A stretch of 64,000 nucleotides of DNA from Candidatus Symbiobacter mobilis CR (GTDB lineage Bacteria; Pseudomonadota; Gammaproteobacteria; Burkholderiales; Burkholderiaceae_C): assembly GCF_000477435.1 (NCBI RefSeq), contig NC_022576.1:186001-250000 (forward strand), read 5' to 3'. Positions 49,724 to 58,214 of the stretch are shown here, in pieces. The position numbers and the translations under genes were made by a program. Within the stretch, counting starts at the first letter, position 1. Each line of letters starts with the position of its first letter. The notes under the pieces were generated by a model that was not told where the DNA came from, did not search any database, and was given only the letters and a program-made list of their open reading frames with translations.

Positions 49724-52700
49724 ATGGGTAATCTGGCTCCTATGCTGGCTCCTATGATCCCCCACATGGCGCAAGATGACGTGGTGGAATGGTTTCTCAA
49801 CCGCTGGCGGGGAGTCGATGCCAGCGAGCTGGCGACGGCGCAGAGTTTCGTGATCGACCTTTGCGCTCTGCTAGGGGTGGAGCAGCCGCTGCCCACCGCA
49901 GAGCGGGACTACATGTTCGAGCGTCCCGTGGAGTTTCGCCATGGCGACGGTACCACCAGTGCGGGGCGCATCGATTGCTACAAGCGCGGGCACTTCGTTC
50001 TGGAGGCCAAGAAAGTCAAGGCTGGCGCACGCACCAAGGCTTTTGACGATGCGCTGTTGCGTGCCCGTGCGCAAGGGGAGCACTACGCGCGTGCTCTGCC
50101 TGCCGCAGAAGGGCGTCCACCTTTCGTTGTGGTGGTGGATGTGGGCCGCGTCATTGAGCTGTACGCCGAATTCAGCCGCAGCGGTGCCACGTACACCCCG
50201 TTTCCCGATCCACGCAGCCACCGTATCGAGCTTGACGATCTGCGCCAGCCCGCGTTGCGCGAACGGCTGCGTGCGGTGTGGGTTGATCCCCTTGCCCTTG
50301 ATCCTTCCCGCATCAGTGCCCGGGTGACGAGGGAGGTGGCCGAAAGTCTGGCGAAGGTGGCGCATGGCTTGGAGCAAGCTGGGCACACCCCGCAGGATGT
50401 GGCTGCTTTTTTGGCACGCTGCCTGTTTTCGATGTTTGCCGAAGATGTGGACTTGCTGCCACGCACGGCTCAGGGCGAAACGGCTTTTGAGGGCCTGCTC
50501 AAGCGCTATCGCACCGACCCGCCGACCTTACAGCGCATGATGGCTGCCTTGTGGGCGGACATGGATCGCGGCGGGTTTTGTCCGGCGCTGGCGCAGGACG
50601 TGCTGCGCTTCAACGGGAAGCTCTTCAAGGCCTCCGGTTCCGCCTACTACGCGCTCCCCCTGGCGCAGGAGCAGATCGAAGGTTTGCTTGCCGCCGCGCG
50701 AGCGGACTGGACGGAAGTAGAGCCTGCCATTTTTGGCACCTTGCTCGAACGCGCCCTCAGCCCTGAGGAGCGCCATGCGCTGGGCGCGCACTACACCCCG
50801 CGTTCGTATGTCGAACGCCTGGTGTTGCCGACGGTCATCGAACCGCTGCGCGGTGAATGGGCCGACGCTCAGGCTGCGGCGCTGTTGTTGGCCAATGAGG
50901 CCAACACGCTGGAAGGCAAAAAGCGCAAAGACAAGCTGGCCGAGGCCCGCCACGAGCTGGAACGCTTTCACCATCGTTTGTGTACTGTGCGCGTGTTGGA
51001 CCCAGCCTGCGGGAGCGGCAACTTCCTCTACGTCACGCTGGAACACCTCAAGCGGCTGGAAGGCGAAGTGCTCAACCAGATGGAAGCATTGGGGGATACG
51101 CAGTCCGCATTGGCGATGGAGGGAGAGTCCGTTACGCTGCAACAGTTGCGCGGTATCGAGTGCAACGAGCGTGCCGCAGCCCTTGCGGAACTCGTGCTGT
51201 GGATCGGCTATCTGCAATGGCACTTGCGCACGCACGGCCGGGGCAGCGTGGTCGAACCCGTGGTGCATGACTACGGCAACATCGAGTGTCGGGATGCCGT
51301 GCTGGCCTACGACGACAGGGTTCCCGCACGGGGCGCCGACGGCAACATCCTGACTTGTTGGGACGCCAAAACCTACCGTGCGCATCCCGTGACGGGGCAG
51401 CCTGTGCCGGACGAATCCGCACGGACGGTGCAATGGCGCTATGTGGCCCCCCGCAAGGCCGATTGGCCGCAGGCCGATTTCCTTGTTGGCAACCCCCCCT
51501 TCATCGGCAACAAGCGTATGCGGGATGCGCTGGGCGACGGCTACGTCAGTGCCTTGCGCGCCGCTTGGCCGGAAGTACCGGAAAGCGCGGACTATGTGAT
51601 GTATTGGTGGCAGAAAGCGGCGGAAACGACGCGCACCGGCGCAGCGCGGCGCTTCGGGCTGATCACCACAAATAGCTTGACGATGATCTTCAACCGTCGC
51701 GTTATCGAGGCGCAGCAAAGCGCCAGCCCGCCATTGGGCTTGGCGTTTGCCATTCCCGACCATCCCTGGGTCGATAGCGCAGACGGCGCTGCGGTGCGGA
51801 TTGCGATGACGGTGGGCGCTGCGGGCTGTACGGCAGGGGAGTTGCGGATTGCAGAGCAAGAAACCTTGGCCGAAAACGGCGAAGTCCGCGTGGATTTCCA
51901 GATTTGGCAGGGGACGATTCATCCGGACTTGACAGTGGGCGCCAACGTTACCGCTGTGGTTCGGCTGCAAGCCAATGACCGGCTTTCCAACCGTGGGGTC
52001 ATTCCGCATGGCGCTGGCTTTGTCGTGACGCCTGAGCAGGCTTTGGCATTGGGGTTGGGCACGGTACCGGGTCTGGATCGGCATATCCGCCCTTATCGCA
52101 ATGGGCGTGATGTGACGGGGCGGCCGCGTGGTGTGTTGGTCATCGATTTACACGGGTTGACTGTTGATGAGGTACGTGTACGGTTCCCAGAAGTGTTCCA
52201 GTGGTTGTGGGAGCGCGTGAAGCCGGAGCGTGACCACAATCCTGAACGGTATCGGCGTGAAAACTGGTGGCTGTTTGCCCGACGCAATACGGAGCTGCGT
52301 AGTGCTTTATCGGGGCTTCTCCGCTACATCGTCACCCCGCAGGTGGCCAAGCATCGCGTATTCCAGTGGATGGATGCTGCGATCCTGCCCGATGACAAAC
52401 TCATCGCCATTGCCAGCGACGATGCCTTGCATCTAGGCGTGCTTTCCAGTCGGGTACACGGCGAATGGGCGCTTGCTGCGGGGGGGAGGCTGGGGGTGGG
52501 CAATGACCCGGTCTACAGCAAATCCACCTGTTTCGATCCCTTCCCTTTCCCCGATACCGACACGGGCCTGACCCCGGAGCTGGCCCAGCGCATCCGTGCT
52601 CTGGCCGAACAGATTGATGCCCACCGCAAGGCCCGGCAGGCTTTGTATGAAGATGTGACGCTGACGGGGCTGTACAACGTGCTGGACATGCTGCGCAACG

Positions 52701-53242
52701 GCACTGCGCTCGCGCCCAGGGATCAGACCTTGCACGAGCATGGGCTGGTTTCCGTATTGCGCACTTTGCACGATGAGCTGGACGCCGCCGTGCTTGACGC
52801 CTACGGCTGGGGCGACTTGCGCTGGCCCCAAGATGCCGATGCGACCGCTGCGTTGCTGGCGCGCTTGGTCGAACTCAATGCCCGGCGCGCTGGCGAGGAA
52901 GCAGCCGGAACCATTCGCTGGCTGCGCCCTGCTTTCCAACGTGCGCAAACCGCGCAGGATCAATCCGCGTTAGCCTTGGCGGAGCAAGGCGCGCAAGAAT
53001 CCCCGGGCACCCCTGTCCCGATCGAACCTTGCGCTTGGCCTACCGGGTTGCCCGCGCAGATCAAGGCCGTTGCCGAGGTGCTGGCGCGGTCCACGCGCCC
53101 ACTCGATCAGGATGCGATTGCCGCGCATTTCACGGCCCGGGGGCGCTGGCGTGACCGGCTTCCCACCATCCTCGCCACCCTGGAAGCATTGGGCCGCGCC
53201 CGGATGGTCGATGCACAGCGTTGGAGCGATACAGCCCCCTAG
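49724..53242 (+). CDS. MmeI-like (type IIL) single-chain restriction-modification enzyme
   Basis: 1,172 residues from ATG 49724; in-frame ATGs at 49742, 49754 and 49766 are alternatives. A nuclease, an adenine methyltransferase and target recognition appear to be in one chain. The N-terminal PD-(D/E)XK site is D84-X9-E94-x-K96 (RIDCYKRGHFVLEAKK), the same spacing as in MmeI. A helical spacer (FLARCLFSMFAEDVDLLP) follows, then HYTPRSYVERLV, SAM motif I DPACGSGNFLY (D426) and catalytic NPPF (N590). The target-recognition region lies about 800-970 (NRGVIPHGAGFVV, FDPFPFPD). A C-terminal winged-helix-like region (about 1100-1172) has no counterpart in the roughly 920-residue MmeI. No separate specificity or methylase gene is adjacent. 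BREX PglX was considered but lacks this nuclease motif. Confidence 0.85.
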   Translation: MGNLAPMLAPMIPHMAQDDVVEWFLNRWRGVDASELATAQSFVIDLCALLGVEQPLPTAERDYMFERPVEFRHGDGTTSAGRIDCYKRGHFVLEAKKVKAGARTKAFDDALLRARAQGEHYARALPAAEGRPPFVVVVDVGRVIELYAEFSRSGATYTPFPDPRSHRIELDDLRQPALRERLRAVWVDPLALDPSRISARVTREVAESLAKVAHGLEQAGHTPQDVAAFLARCLFSMFAEDVDLLPRTAQGETAFEGLLKRYRTDPPTLQRMMAALWADMDRGGFCPALAQDVLRFNGKLFKASGSAYYALPLAQEQIEGLLAAARADWTEVEPAIFGTLLERALSPEERHALGAHYTPRSYVERLVLPTVIEPLRGEWADAQAAALLLANEANTLEGKKRKDKLAEARHELERFHHRLCTVRVLDPACGSGNFLYVTLEHLKRLEGEVLNQMEALGDTQSALAMEGESVTLQQLRGIECNERAAALAELVLWIGYLQWHLRTHGRGSVVEPVVHDYGNIECRDAVLAYDDRVPARGADGNILTCWDAKTYRAHPVTGQPVPDESARTVQWRYVAPRKADWPQADFLVGNPPFIGNKRMRDALGDGYVSALRAAWPEVPESADYVMYWWQKAAETTRTGAARRFGLITTNSLTMIFNRRVIEAQQSASPPLGLAFAIPDHPWVDSADGAAVRIAMTVGAAGCTAGELRIAEQETLAENGEVRVDFQIWQGTIHPDLTVGANVTAVVRLQANDRLSNRGVIPHGAGFVVTPEQALALGLGTVPGLDRHIRPYRNGRDVTGRPRGVLVIDLHGLTVDEVRVRFPEVFQWLWERVKPERDHNPERYRRENWWLFARRNTELRSALSGLLRYIVTPQVAKHRVFQWMDAAILPDDKLIAIASDDALHLGVLSSRVHGEWALAAGGRLGVGNDPVYSKSTCFDPFPFPDTDTGLTPELAQRIRALAEQIDAHRKARQALYEDVTLTGLYNVLDMLRNGTALAPRDQTLHEHGLVSVLRTLHDELDAAVLDAYGWGDLRWPQDADATAALLARLVELNARRAGEEAAGTIRWLRPAFQRAQTAQDQSALALAEQGAQESPGTPVPIEPCAWPTGLPAQIKAVAEVLARSTRPLDQDAIAAHFTARGRWRDRLPTILATLEALGRARMVDAQRWSDTAP

Positions 53243-53252
53243 AATCTTCAGC

Positions 53253-53455
53253 GTTGGTGCTCGCGGCGGAGGTTCCGATGCCGCAGTTCAACGGGAAGCA
53301 GGGAGGGGATCGCCACCGGTACTCCCCCAGCCTGCGCTGCCCCCGCAACGGTACGTGGACGGGCCTGTACGGCCCGGCTTTCATCACCCGTCACTGGATG
53401 GTTCCATCCGGGAAGACGATGGAGGTTGGTTCCACAAGCCCGGATACCGGCCAAC
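53253..53455 (+). promoter_or_regulatory. Cobalamin riboswitch
   Basis: Canonical pieces in order: acgggaagcagg (P3 region), gctgcccccgcaacggta (core, 53336-53353), cactgg with ccgggaag, and the B12 box aagcccggataccggcc (53436-53452). It lies in the leader of the BtuB-like gene. Just after it, cccca (53466-53470) can pair with tgggg (53475-53479) across a GCAA loop, and the same tgggg could instead pair with cccca at 53491-53495. That is a plausible switching platform. Adenosylcobalamin binding would lower expression. Confidence 0.92.
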
Positions 53456-53542
53456 ACGGTGGCTGCCCCAGCAATGGGGTGGTCGTGACGCCCCATGACT
53501 GCCGGGGAAGGCGGTACGGGCACGATCCATCTCTTTTTCCCT

Positions 53543-55588
53543 ATGAAGTTCCTGACTGTGACGGCGCGTGCCCGTGTAGGTGCGCGCCTGGGTGTTTGTT
53601 GCGTGGCTGCGTCGATGGGGACGTATGTCTTCGGTGCGTTGACAGCGCAAGACGAAGTGAGCGAAGTGACGAAGGCTGTGCCCATGGCCGTGCAAACGCC
53701 GCAAGGGACGACGACAACACAAGCCGTCGTTCCCGTATTGCGGGAGGTACGAATCCAGGCAAGGGTGTTCGACGATCCGCCAGAAAGTCTGCCTGTGGGG
53801 GTAAGCGTATTGACCAGGCAAGATATCGAGCGCAGCGGCGCGCAGACGGTCAATGAGGCCCTACAGAAATTGCTGGGCGTTCCCGGTCGGGCAGATTTCT
53901 ACGGTGGTGGGGACTATGCGTTGGACTTGCGCGGATTCGGCGCGACGGCCAGCAACAACCAGGTGATCGTTGTCGATGGGGTGCGGATCAACGAAGCGGA
54001 CTTGGGCGGGACACGGCTGGCGGGCATCCCCATCGACATGGTCGAATCCATCGAGGTGTTGCGCGGCAGCGGCGCTGTGCCGTATGGGGAAGGGGCGACG
54101 GGTGGGGTCATCCTGATCACGACCCGTTCCGGGCGTGATCCCTCCCCACGGGCGCAACTGGCCACCGCAGTGGGCAGCCATGGGCTGCGGGATGTGCGTG
54201 CCGGGGCAACGGTCGTTGCTGGGGACTGGTCGCTCGACGCCCATGGCGCGCGCCGGGAGGCCGACAACCACCGTGCGCATTTCCGCAGCGAGAACGATGC
54301 TGCTTCCGCCCAACTGCAATGGAGCAACGATTGGTTGCGATGGGGCCTCGGTACGCTGCGCGACGAGGTTGACACGCAATTGCCCGGTGCGCTGACCGCA
54401 GCGCAGTACCGCGCTGACCCGACGCAGTCGACGGCGCTGCCCGGCGACCAAGCACGCATTCGCAACGCCCGCACGACGGTCTTTGCCCAAGCGGAACTGG
54501 AAGGCTGGCAGTTGGGGTTGGATGCTGCGCACCGTACCAAGGAACTCGACAGCGAGATGTCGAACTATCCGTACCACTACGACATCGACGCCGATACCTT
54601 GTCGCTGCGGGCACACAGGGAGTCGCAATGGGGAATGGTGCGCAACGCCATGACTATCGGCAACGACCACGTGCGCTGGGCGCGGGTAGTGCGGGGAGGC
54701 GGGCAGGTGCGGCAGCACAGCCACGGCCTTTCGATGCAGGGGGACTGGTTTTTGCCAACGGACCGCCGGGTTTTTGCCGGGTATCGCCAGGAAAACGTGG
54801 CTCGCATCGACGACATTCTGCATACCCATCACCCCGAGCGTGAGCAAGCGTGGGAGCTGGGCGCCGCGCAGGGGCTGGAGGGCGGCTACACCGTGTTTGC
54901 CCGGGTGGGCAGCAGTTTCCGTCTGGCCAATGCCGATGAGATGGGCTACACCCTCGCCAATACGCTGCTACAGCCTCAAACGGCGCGGGATGCCGAGTTG
55001 GGCCTGCGCTGGGCGGGTAGCCATGGCAGGCGGGAAGCGCGTATATACCGCAGCAAAGTGCAGCGCGAGATTGGCTTCGACCCCACCGTTCCCAACCCGC
55101 AGCCGTGGAACCTTGCAAACCTGGGTGCCAACGTCAATTTCGATCCCATCGTTCGCCAGGGGGTGGAGCTGGACATTCGTCATGCCTTGACCTCCACCTG
55201 GACGGTGCAGGCCGCACTGGCGTTGCGCCAGGCGGAATTTGCGCAGGGTCCGCACCAGGGCCGCACAGTGCCGCTGGTGGCCCGCAATACGCTGGGGCTG
55301 GGGGTGGACTGGCAGCCCATGGCGGCGCACGCCGTGCATCTCGGGGCTGCGATGGTGTCCGGGCAGTATGTGGACTTTGGCAACACCTGCACCATTCCCG
55401 GGCACGCCGTGTTTGACCTGCGGTACCGCTACCGGACAGGCAAGGTCGAGGCCACGCTGGGGGTGGACAACCTCTTCGACACTCGTTATGCCACGCAAGC
55501 CTTCCAGTGCGCCAATGGGGAAACCCAGGGTATCTATCCGGAGGCCGGGCGTACCCTGTCTGCGGGTTTGCGGGTGGGGTTTTGGTAA
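53543..55588 (+). CDS. btuB: TonB-dependent outer-membrane receptor, BtuB-like
   Basis: 681 residues from ATG 53543 (MKFLTVTARARVGARLG, then a hydrophobic signal region to about residue 35); ATG 53495 lies inside the riboswitch platform and is less likely. The plug domain is at about 65-195 (SVLTRQDIERSGAQTVNEAL, LRGFGATASNNQVIVVDGVR, IEVLRGSGAVPYGEGATGGV). A 22-strand-type barrel follows and ends in FW with a C-terminal aromatic. The upstream cobalamin riboswitch points to vitamin B12 or another corrinoid as substrate. It overlaps the convergent mltB-like gene by 55 bp at the 3' end. Confidence 0.9.
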   Translation: MKFLTVTARARVGARLGVCCVAASMGTYVFGALTAQDEVSEVTKAVPMAVQTPQGTTTTQAVVPVLREVRIQARVFDDPPESLPVGVSVLTRQDIERSGAQTVNEALQKLLGVPGRADFYGGGDYALDLRGFGATASNNQVIVVDGVRINEADLGGTRLAGIPIDMVESIEVLRGSGAVPYGEGATGGVILITTRSGRDPSPRAQLATAVGSHGLRDVRAGATVVAGDWSLDAHGARREADNHRAHFRSENDAASAQLQWSNDWLRWGLGTLRDEVDTQLPGALTAAQYRADPTQSTALPGDQARIRNARTTVFAQAELEGWQLGLDAAHRTKELDSEMSNYPYHYDIDADTLSLRAHRESQWGMVRNAMTIGNDHVRWARVVRGGGQVRQHSHGLSMQGDWFLPTDRRVFAGYRQENVARIDDILHTHHPEREQAWELGAAQGLEGGYTVFARVGSSFRLANADEMGYTLANTLLQPQTARDAELGLRWAGSHGRREARIYRSKVQREIGFDPTVPNPQPWNLANLGANVNFDPIVRQGVELDIRHALTSTWTVQAALALRQAEFAQGPHQGRTVPLVARNTLGLGVDWQPMAAHAVHLGAAMVSGQYVDFGNTCTIPGHAVFDLRYRYRTGKVEATLGVDNLFDTRYATQAFQCANGETQGIYPEAGRTLSAGLRVGFW

Positions 55589-56733
55589 GCCGCTGCCCCC
55601 GCAGTGCCCACTGCCCGGGCTACAGCATTTCCTAGTTCGATAACTGCCATGGCGTAGTAGCTGCTACGGTTGTAGCGGGTGAGCACGTAGAAATTCTGCG
55701 TACCGGCCACAAAGCTGGGGGGTTGCGTGCCGTTGTCGAGTTGGACGAGTGCGAACTTGCCGTCGTAGCGTTGTGCGAGTGGGGTAGAGGGCAGGGCGGG
55801 CGTTGCGCCGAGCGCACGGAATTCGTCGAGGGTGAAGGAAGGAACGATGTCCGGTTGCAAGAGCGCGGCGCGGTCGATGGGGTCTGCCTGGAGCTGGACG
55901 GCGAAGTGCGTGGGCACGCCGGGGAGCCAGCCGTATGCCTGTAGGTAGCGAGCAACCGAGCCGATGGCGTCTGCAGCGCTACCGTGCAGGTCGATGCGGC
56001 CGTCGCCGTCGAAGTCGATTGCGTATCGCAGCCAGCTCGACGGCATGAATTGCGGCAGGCCCATGGCGCCGGCGTAGCTGCCCAGCGGTTGTGTGGGAGC
56101 CTGGTTGCGATCCCGACATAGCCGCAGGAAGTGGCCCAGCTCTTCGAGAAAGAACGCGCGGCGTTCCGCAGCGCGGGGGTGGCTGTCGGGAAAGTCGAAA
56201 GCGAGGGTGGCGAGCGCGTCGAGCACACGGTAATTGCCCATGTGCTGGCCGTACAAGGTTTCGATCCCCAGAATGCCGACGATGATCGTCGCAGGGACGC
56301 CTGTGCTGCGTTCTGCACGGGACAGCGTGGCGTGGTGCGTGTTCCAGAACGCTACGCCTTGGCGGATGCGCTGGGGATCGACGAGCCTTGCCCGGTATAC
56401 GGCCCAGTTTTTCGGGGCGCTTGCTGGCGGGGGCGCAGCAGCGCGGATTACCGCAGGCAGCTTGCGTGCCTGGGCCAAGGCTTTGCGCACCTCCTCCGGT
56501 GCAAGGCGGTGGGCTTGGGCGATGGCCTGCACGGCTGCTTCGGCTTGACGATGTTCCGCGTACTCCCCCACTGCCTTGTCGGCGCTGTTTTGGATAGCGG
56601 AAGATGCTGGGGACGCCGAAGTGGCCAGCGCGGAGCAGGCATGCAAAGAGCACGCAAACACCACGGCGGCAAGCACTTTCACAGTGACCACAAACTGGCT
56701 GTGCAGGGAAGATGTGGGTGGTACATTCACCAT
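55534..56733 (-). CDS. mltB: Membrane-bound lytic murein transglycosylase B-like
   Basis: 399 residues. The N-terminal hydrophobic stretch ends in a lipobox-like LHAC (Cys33), so an outer-membrane lipoprotein is likely. The SLT_2/MltB domain shows WNTHHATLSRAERSTGVP, the catalytic glutamate in GILGIETLYG, the substrate loop SYAGAMGLPQFMPSSW, and FDGDGRIDLHGSAADAIGS. It cleaves the MurNAc-GlcNAc bond to give 1,6-anhydro products during wall remodelling. Divergent from the HEAT-repeat gene; tail-to-tail overlap with btuB. Confidence 0.93.
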   Translation of the reverse strand: MVNVPPTSSLHSQFVVTVKVLAAVVFACSLHACSALATSASPASSAIQNSADKAVGEYAEHRQAEAAVQAIAQAHRLAPEEVRKALAQARKLPAVIRAAAPPPASAPKNWAVYRARLVDPQRIRQGVAFWNTHHATLSRAERSTGVPATIIVGILGIETLYGQHMGNYRVLDALATLAFDFPDSHPRAAERRAFFLEELGHFLRLCRDRNQAPTQPLGSYAGAMGLPQFMPSSWLRYAIDFDGDGRIDLHGSAADAIGSVARYLQAYGWLPGVPTHFAVQLQADPIDRAALLQPDIVPSFTLDEFRALGATPALPSTPLAQRYDGKFALVQLDNGTQPPSFVAGTQNFYVLTRYNRSSYYAMAVIELGNAVARAVGTAGAAAYQNPTRKPADRVRPASG

Positions 56734-56802
56734 GGTGGATAGAACTTCGCTGCATTGCGTAGTTCCAACTCATTGTAGTTTCTGGTTTTTTTGGGAGTGG
56801 GA

Positions 56803-57438
56803 ATGGGGTTGGTTCGGTCGTATGTCGTACCCCAAGGTGGGCATCCTTCCTGGAGGAGCGATCGGGGGTATGAAGCGCTCGTAGCGAAATTGATGGATCC
56901 CGACCCGCAAACACGCCGGTGGGCGGCCCGGGATATGCTGGATCACATCCATAGTTCCAGTGTGCTCGTAGAGCGTTTACTCCAAGAAAAAGATGTTTCG
57001 GTACGAGAAGTCATCCTGACGACCCTCACCTGCTTGGGGGACACCACGGCGGTGCGGGGCCTGATCGACTGTCTGCGCAGCGAAGATGCGGCTCTGCGCA
57101 ACGAGGCCGTCAGCGCCATGAGGTTGTTGCCCGACGTCGTCGCGCCGGTCATGCAAGATTTGCTGCACGATGCGGATAGCGATGTGCGAATTTTTGCCGT
57201 CAATATCCTCGAAGCATTGCGCCATCCCCGTGTGGAGCAGTGGTTGTGCGAGGTGGCCGAATTCGACTCCGAAGTCAACGTGTGTGCCACGGCCGTCGAT
57301 TTGCTGGGCGAGGTGGGAACGCCTGCCGCCCTTGATGCCCTGCGCAAGCTCAAAGATCGCTTTGCCGAGGAACCCTACATCCAGTTTGCTGCCGATCTGG
57401 CCATCAGCCGAATCATGCATGGCATGAATGGGCACTAA
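56803..57438 (+). CDS. HEAT-repeat protein
   Basis: 211 residues from ATG 56803, chosen because gggag lies 6-8 bp upstream; TTG 56791 is possible. It consists almost wholly of HEAT-type helical repeats, about five (for example ALVAKLMDPDPQTRRWAARD, then RGLIDCLRSEDAALRNEA, and MQDLLHDADSDVRIFAVNIL). Such proteins are scaffolds or phycobilin-lyase-like or signalling adaptors; no catalytic motif is visible. No operon partner on this strand. Confidence 0.85.
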   Translation: MGLVRSYVVPQGGHPSWRSDRGYEALVAKLMDPDPQTRRWAARDMLDHIHSSSVLVERLLQEKDVSVREVILTTLTCLGDTTAVRGLIDCLRSEDAALRNEAVSAMRLLPDVVAPVMQDLLHDADSDVRIFAVNILEALRHPRVEQWLCEVAEFDSEVNVCATAVDLLGEVGTPAALDALRKLKDRFAEEPYIQFAADLAISRIMHGMNGH

Positions 57439-57439
57439 C

Positions 57440-57501
57440 AATGGGTTCCAAAAGCCTATGAATGGGTTCCAAAAGCCTATGAATGGGTTCCAAAAGCCTA
57501 T
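57440..57501. repeat. 21-bp tandem repeat, three copies
   Basis: Three head-to-tail copies (57440-57460, 57461-57481, 57482-57501, the last one base short) with the core gggttccaaaagcctat. They are identical, which means recent duplication. They begin immediately after the HEAT gene's stop. A 6-bp palindrome agccta-ttgcag-taggct follows at 57496-57513. Confidence 0.9.
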
Positions 57502-57509
57502 TGCAGTAG

Positions 57510-57650
57510 GCTCTGCAAAGGCCGTCCACTCCTACAACGAGAACGGGGACATTGTGCTGGGGTAGGAGCAACGGAAGTCGCGATGGCCGCGCTTCTTGGG
57601 GTAACGGACTATGCGCGTCAGGCGCTGATCGCGACTTTCGTTGCTCTTAT
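57510..57650. repeat. REP/BIME-like cluster with GTAG heads
   Basis: Three short units resemble GTAG-type REP sequences. One is reversed (ctac at 57532-57535, gtaggagtggacggcc on the minus strand). One is forward (gtaggagcaacgg, from 57562). A third is inverted and degenerate (57628-57646). The forward and last units form a 19-bp inverted repeat, gagcaacggaagtcgcgat against atcgcgactttcgttgctc, with one mismatch. No RAYT transposase is in the window. Confidence 0.6.
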
Positions 57651-57680
57651 GCTGCAGTTTTTGCCGTGCCGCATAACCAA

Positions 57681-58126
57681 TCAGATGCCGAGGCTTTGCA
57701 GTAGTTGTGTGACTTCTGCTTCGCTCAATCCGACCAGACTGGCGATCAACTGTGGCGATAGACCATTTCGGCGAGCATTCAGAATCACAGTCTTCTGTGC
57801 ATCTGCTCGCCCTGGTGCAGTTGGCTGGAGTATTGCTTGGCAGCGTTGTAGAGAATGCGATGTTCGAAGCCTTCCACGTTGAGCACCTGCATTTCAATAA
57901 TGACCTGGCTGCCATTGGCCAGCACGGCCTTGACATCGACAAAGCTGTCTTTCATGCCCTTGAGCAGGGGAATTTGGTAGGGATCGACAATCTCCAGGTC
58001 AGCAATGGCAAATTCGCCAGCGTAATCAAGCATGGCATTGAGAAAGTCGATCAACACCGGTTTGGACTGTTGCGAACCAAAGACTTTTTTGAAAGCAAAG
58101 TCGGTTCTGACATCAAGAAAGCGCAT
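57681..58126 (-). pseudogene. Broken Rpn / PD-(D/E)XK-family transposase gene
   Basis: The 5' part reads as the N-terminus of a full-length Rpn-type protein: MRFLDVRTDFAFKKVFG, then LIDFLNAMLDY, DVKAVLANGSQVIIEMQV and NAAKQYSSQLHQGEQ. The acidic and E-M-Q residues match the PD-(D/E)XK core. After about 107 residues the frame stops at MHRRL. In the next frame a C-terminal tail continues at once (ILNARRNGLSPQLIASLVG, ending LQSLGI with a stop at 57681-57683). Family members are about 250-300 residues, so the middle is deleted and the frame shifted. Confidence 0.75.
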
Positions 58127-58214
58127 GGTGACTCCGTGGTGGGTCGTGAATGTGGCACCACTTTACTGGTGCGGGCCATTCGTCTTGGTTATTGGTCGCT
58201 ACAGGCTATTTCCC

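Noticed and set aside
49724..53242. BREX PglX methylase
   Set aside because: The N-terminal D-X9-E-x-K nuclease and MmeI-type layout, and no pglZ, brxC or brxL neighbours, favour a type IIL enzyme.
57532..57942. Minus-strand 136-codon ORF
   Set aside because: It is out of frame with the Rpn pseudogene remnants and crosses the REP repeats. The translation is not protein-like.
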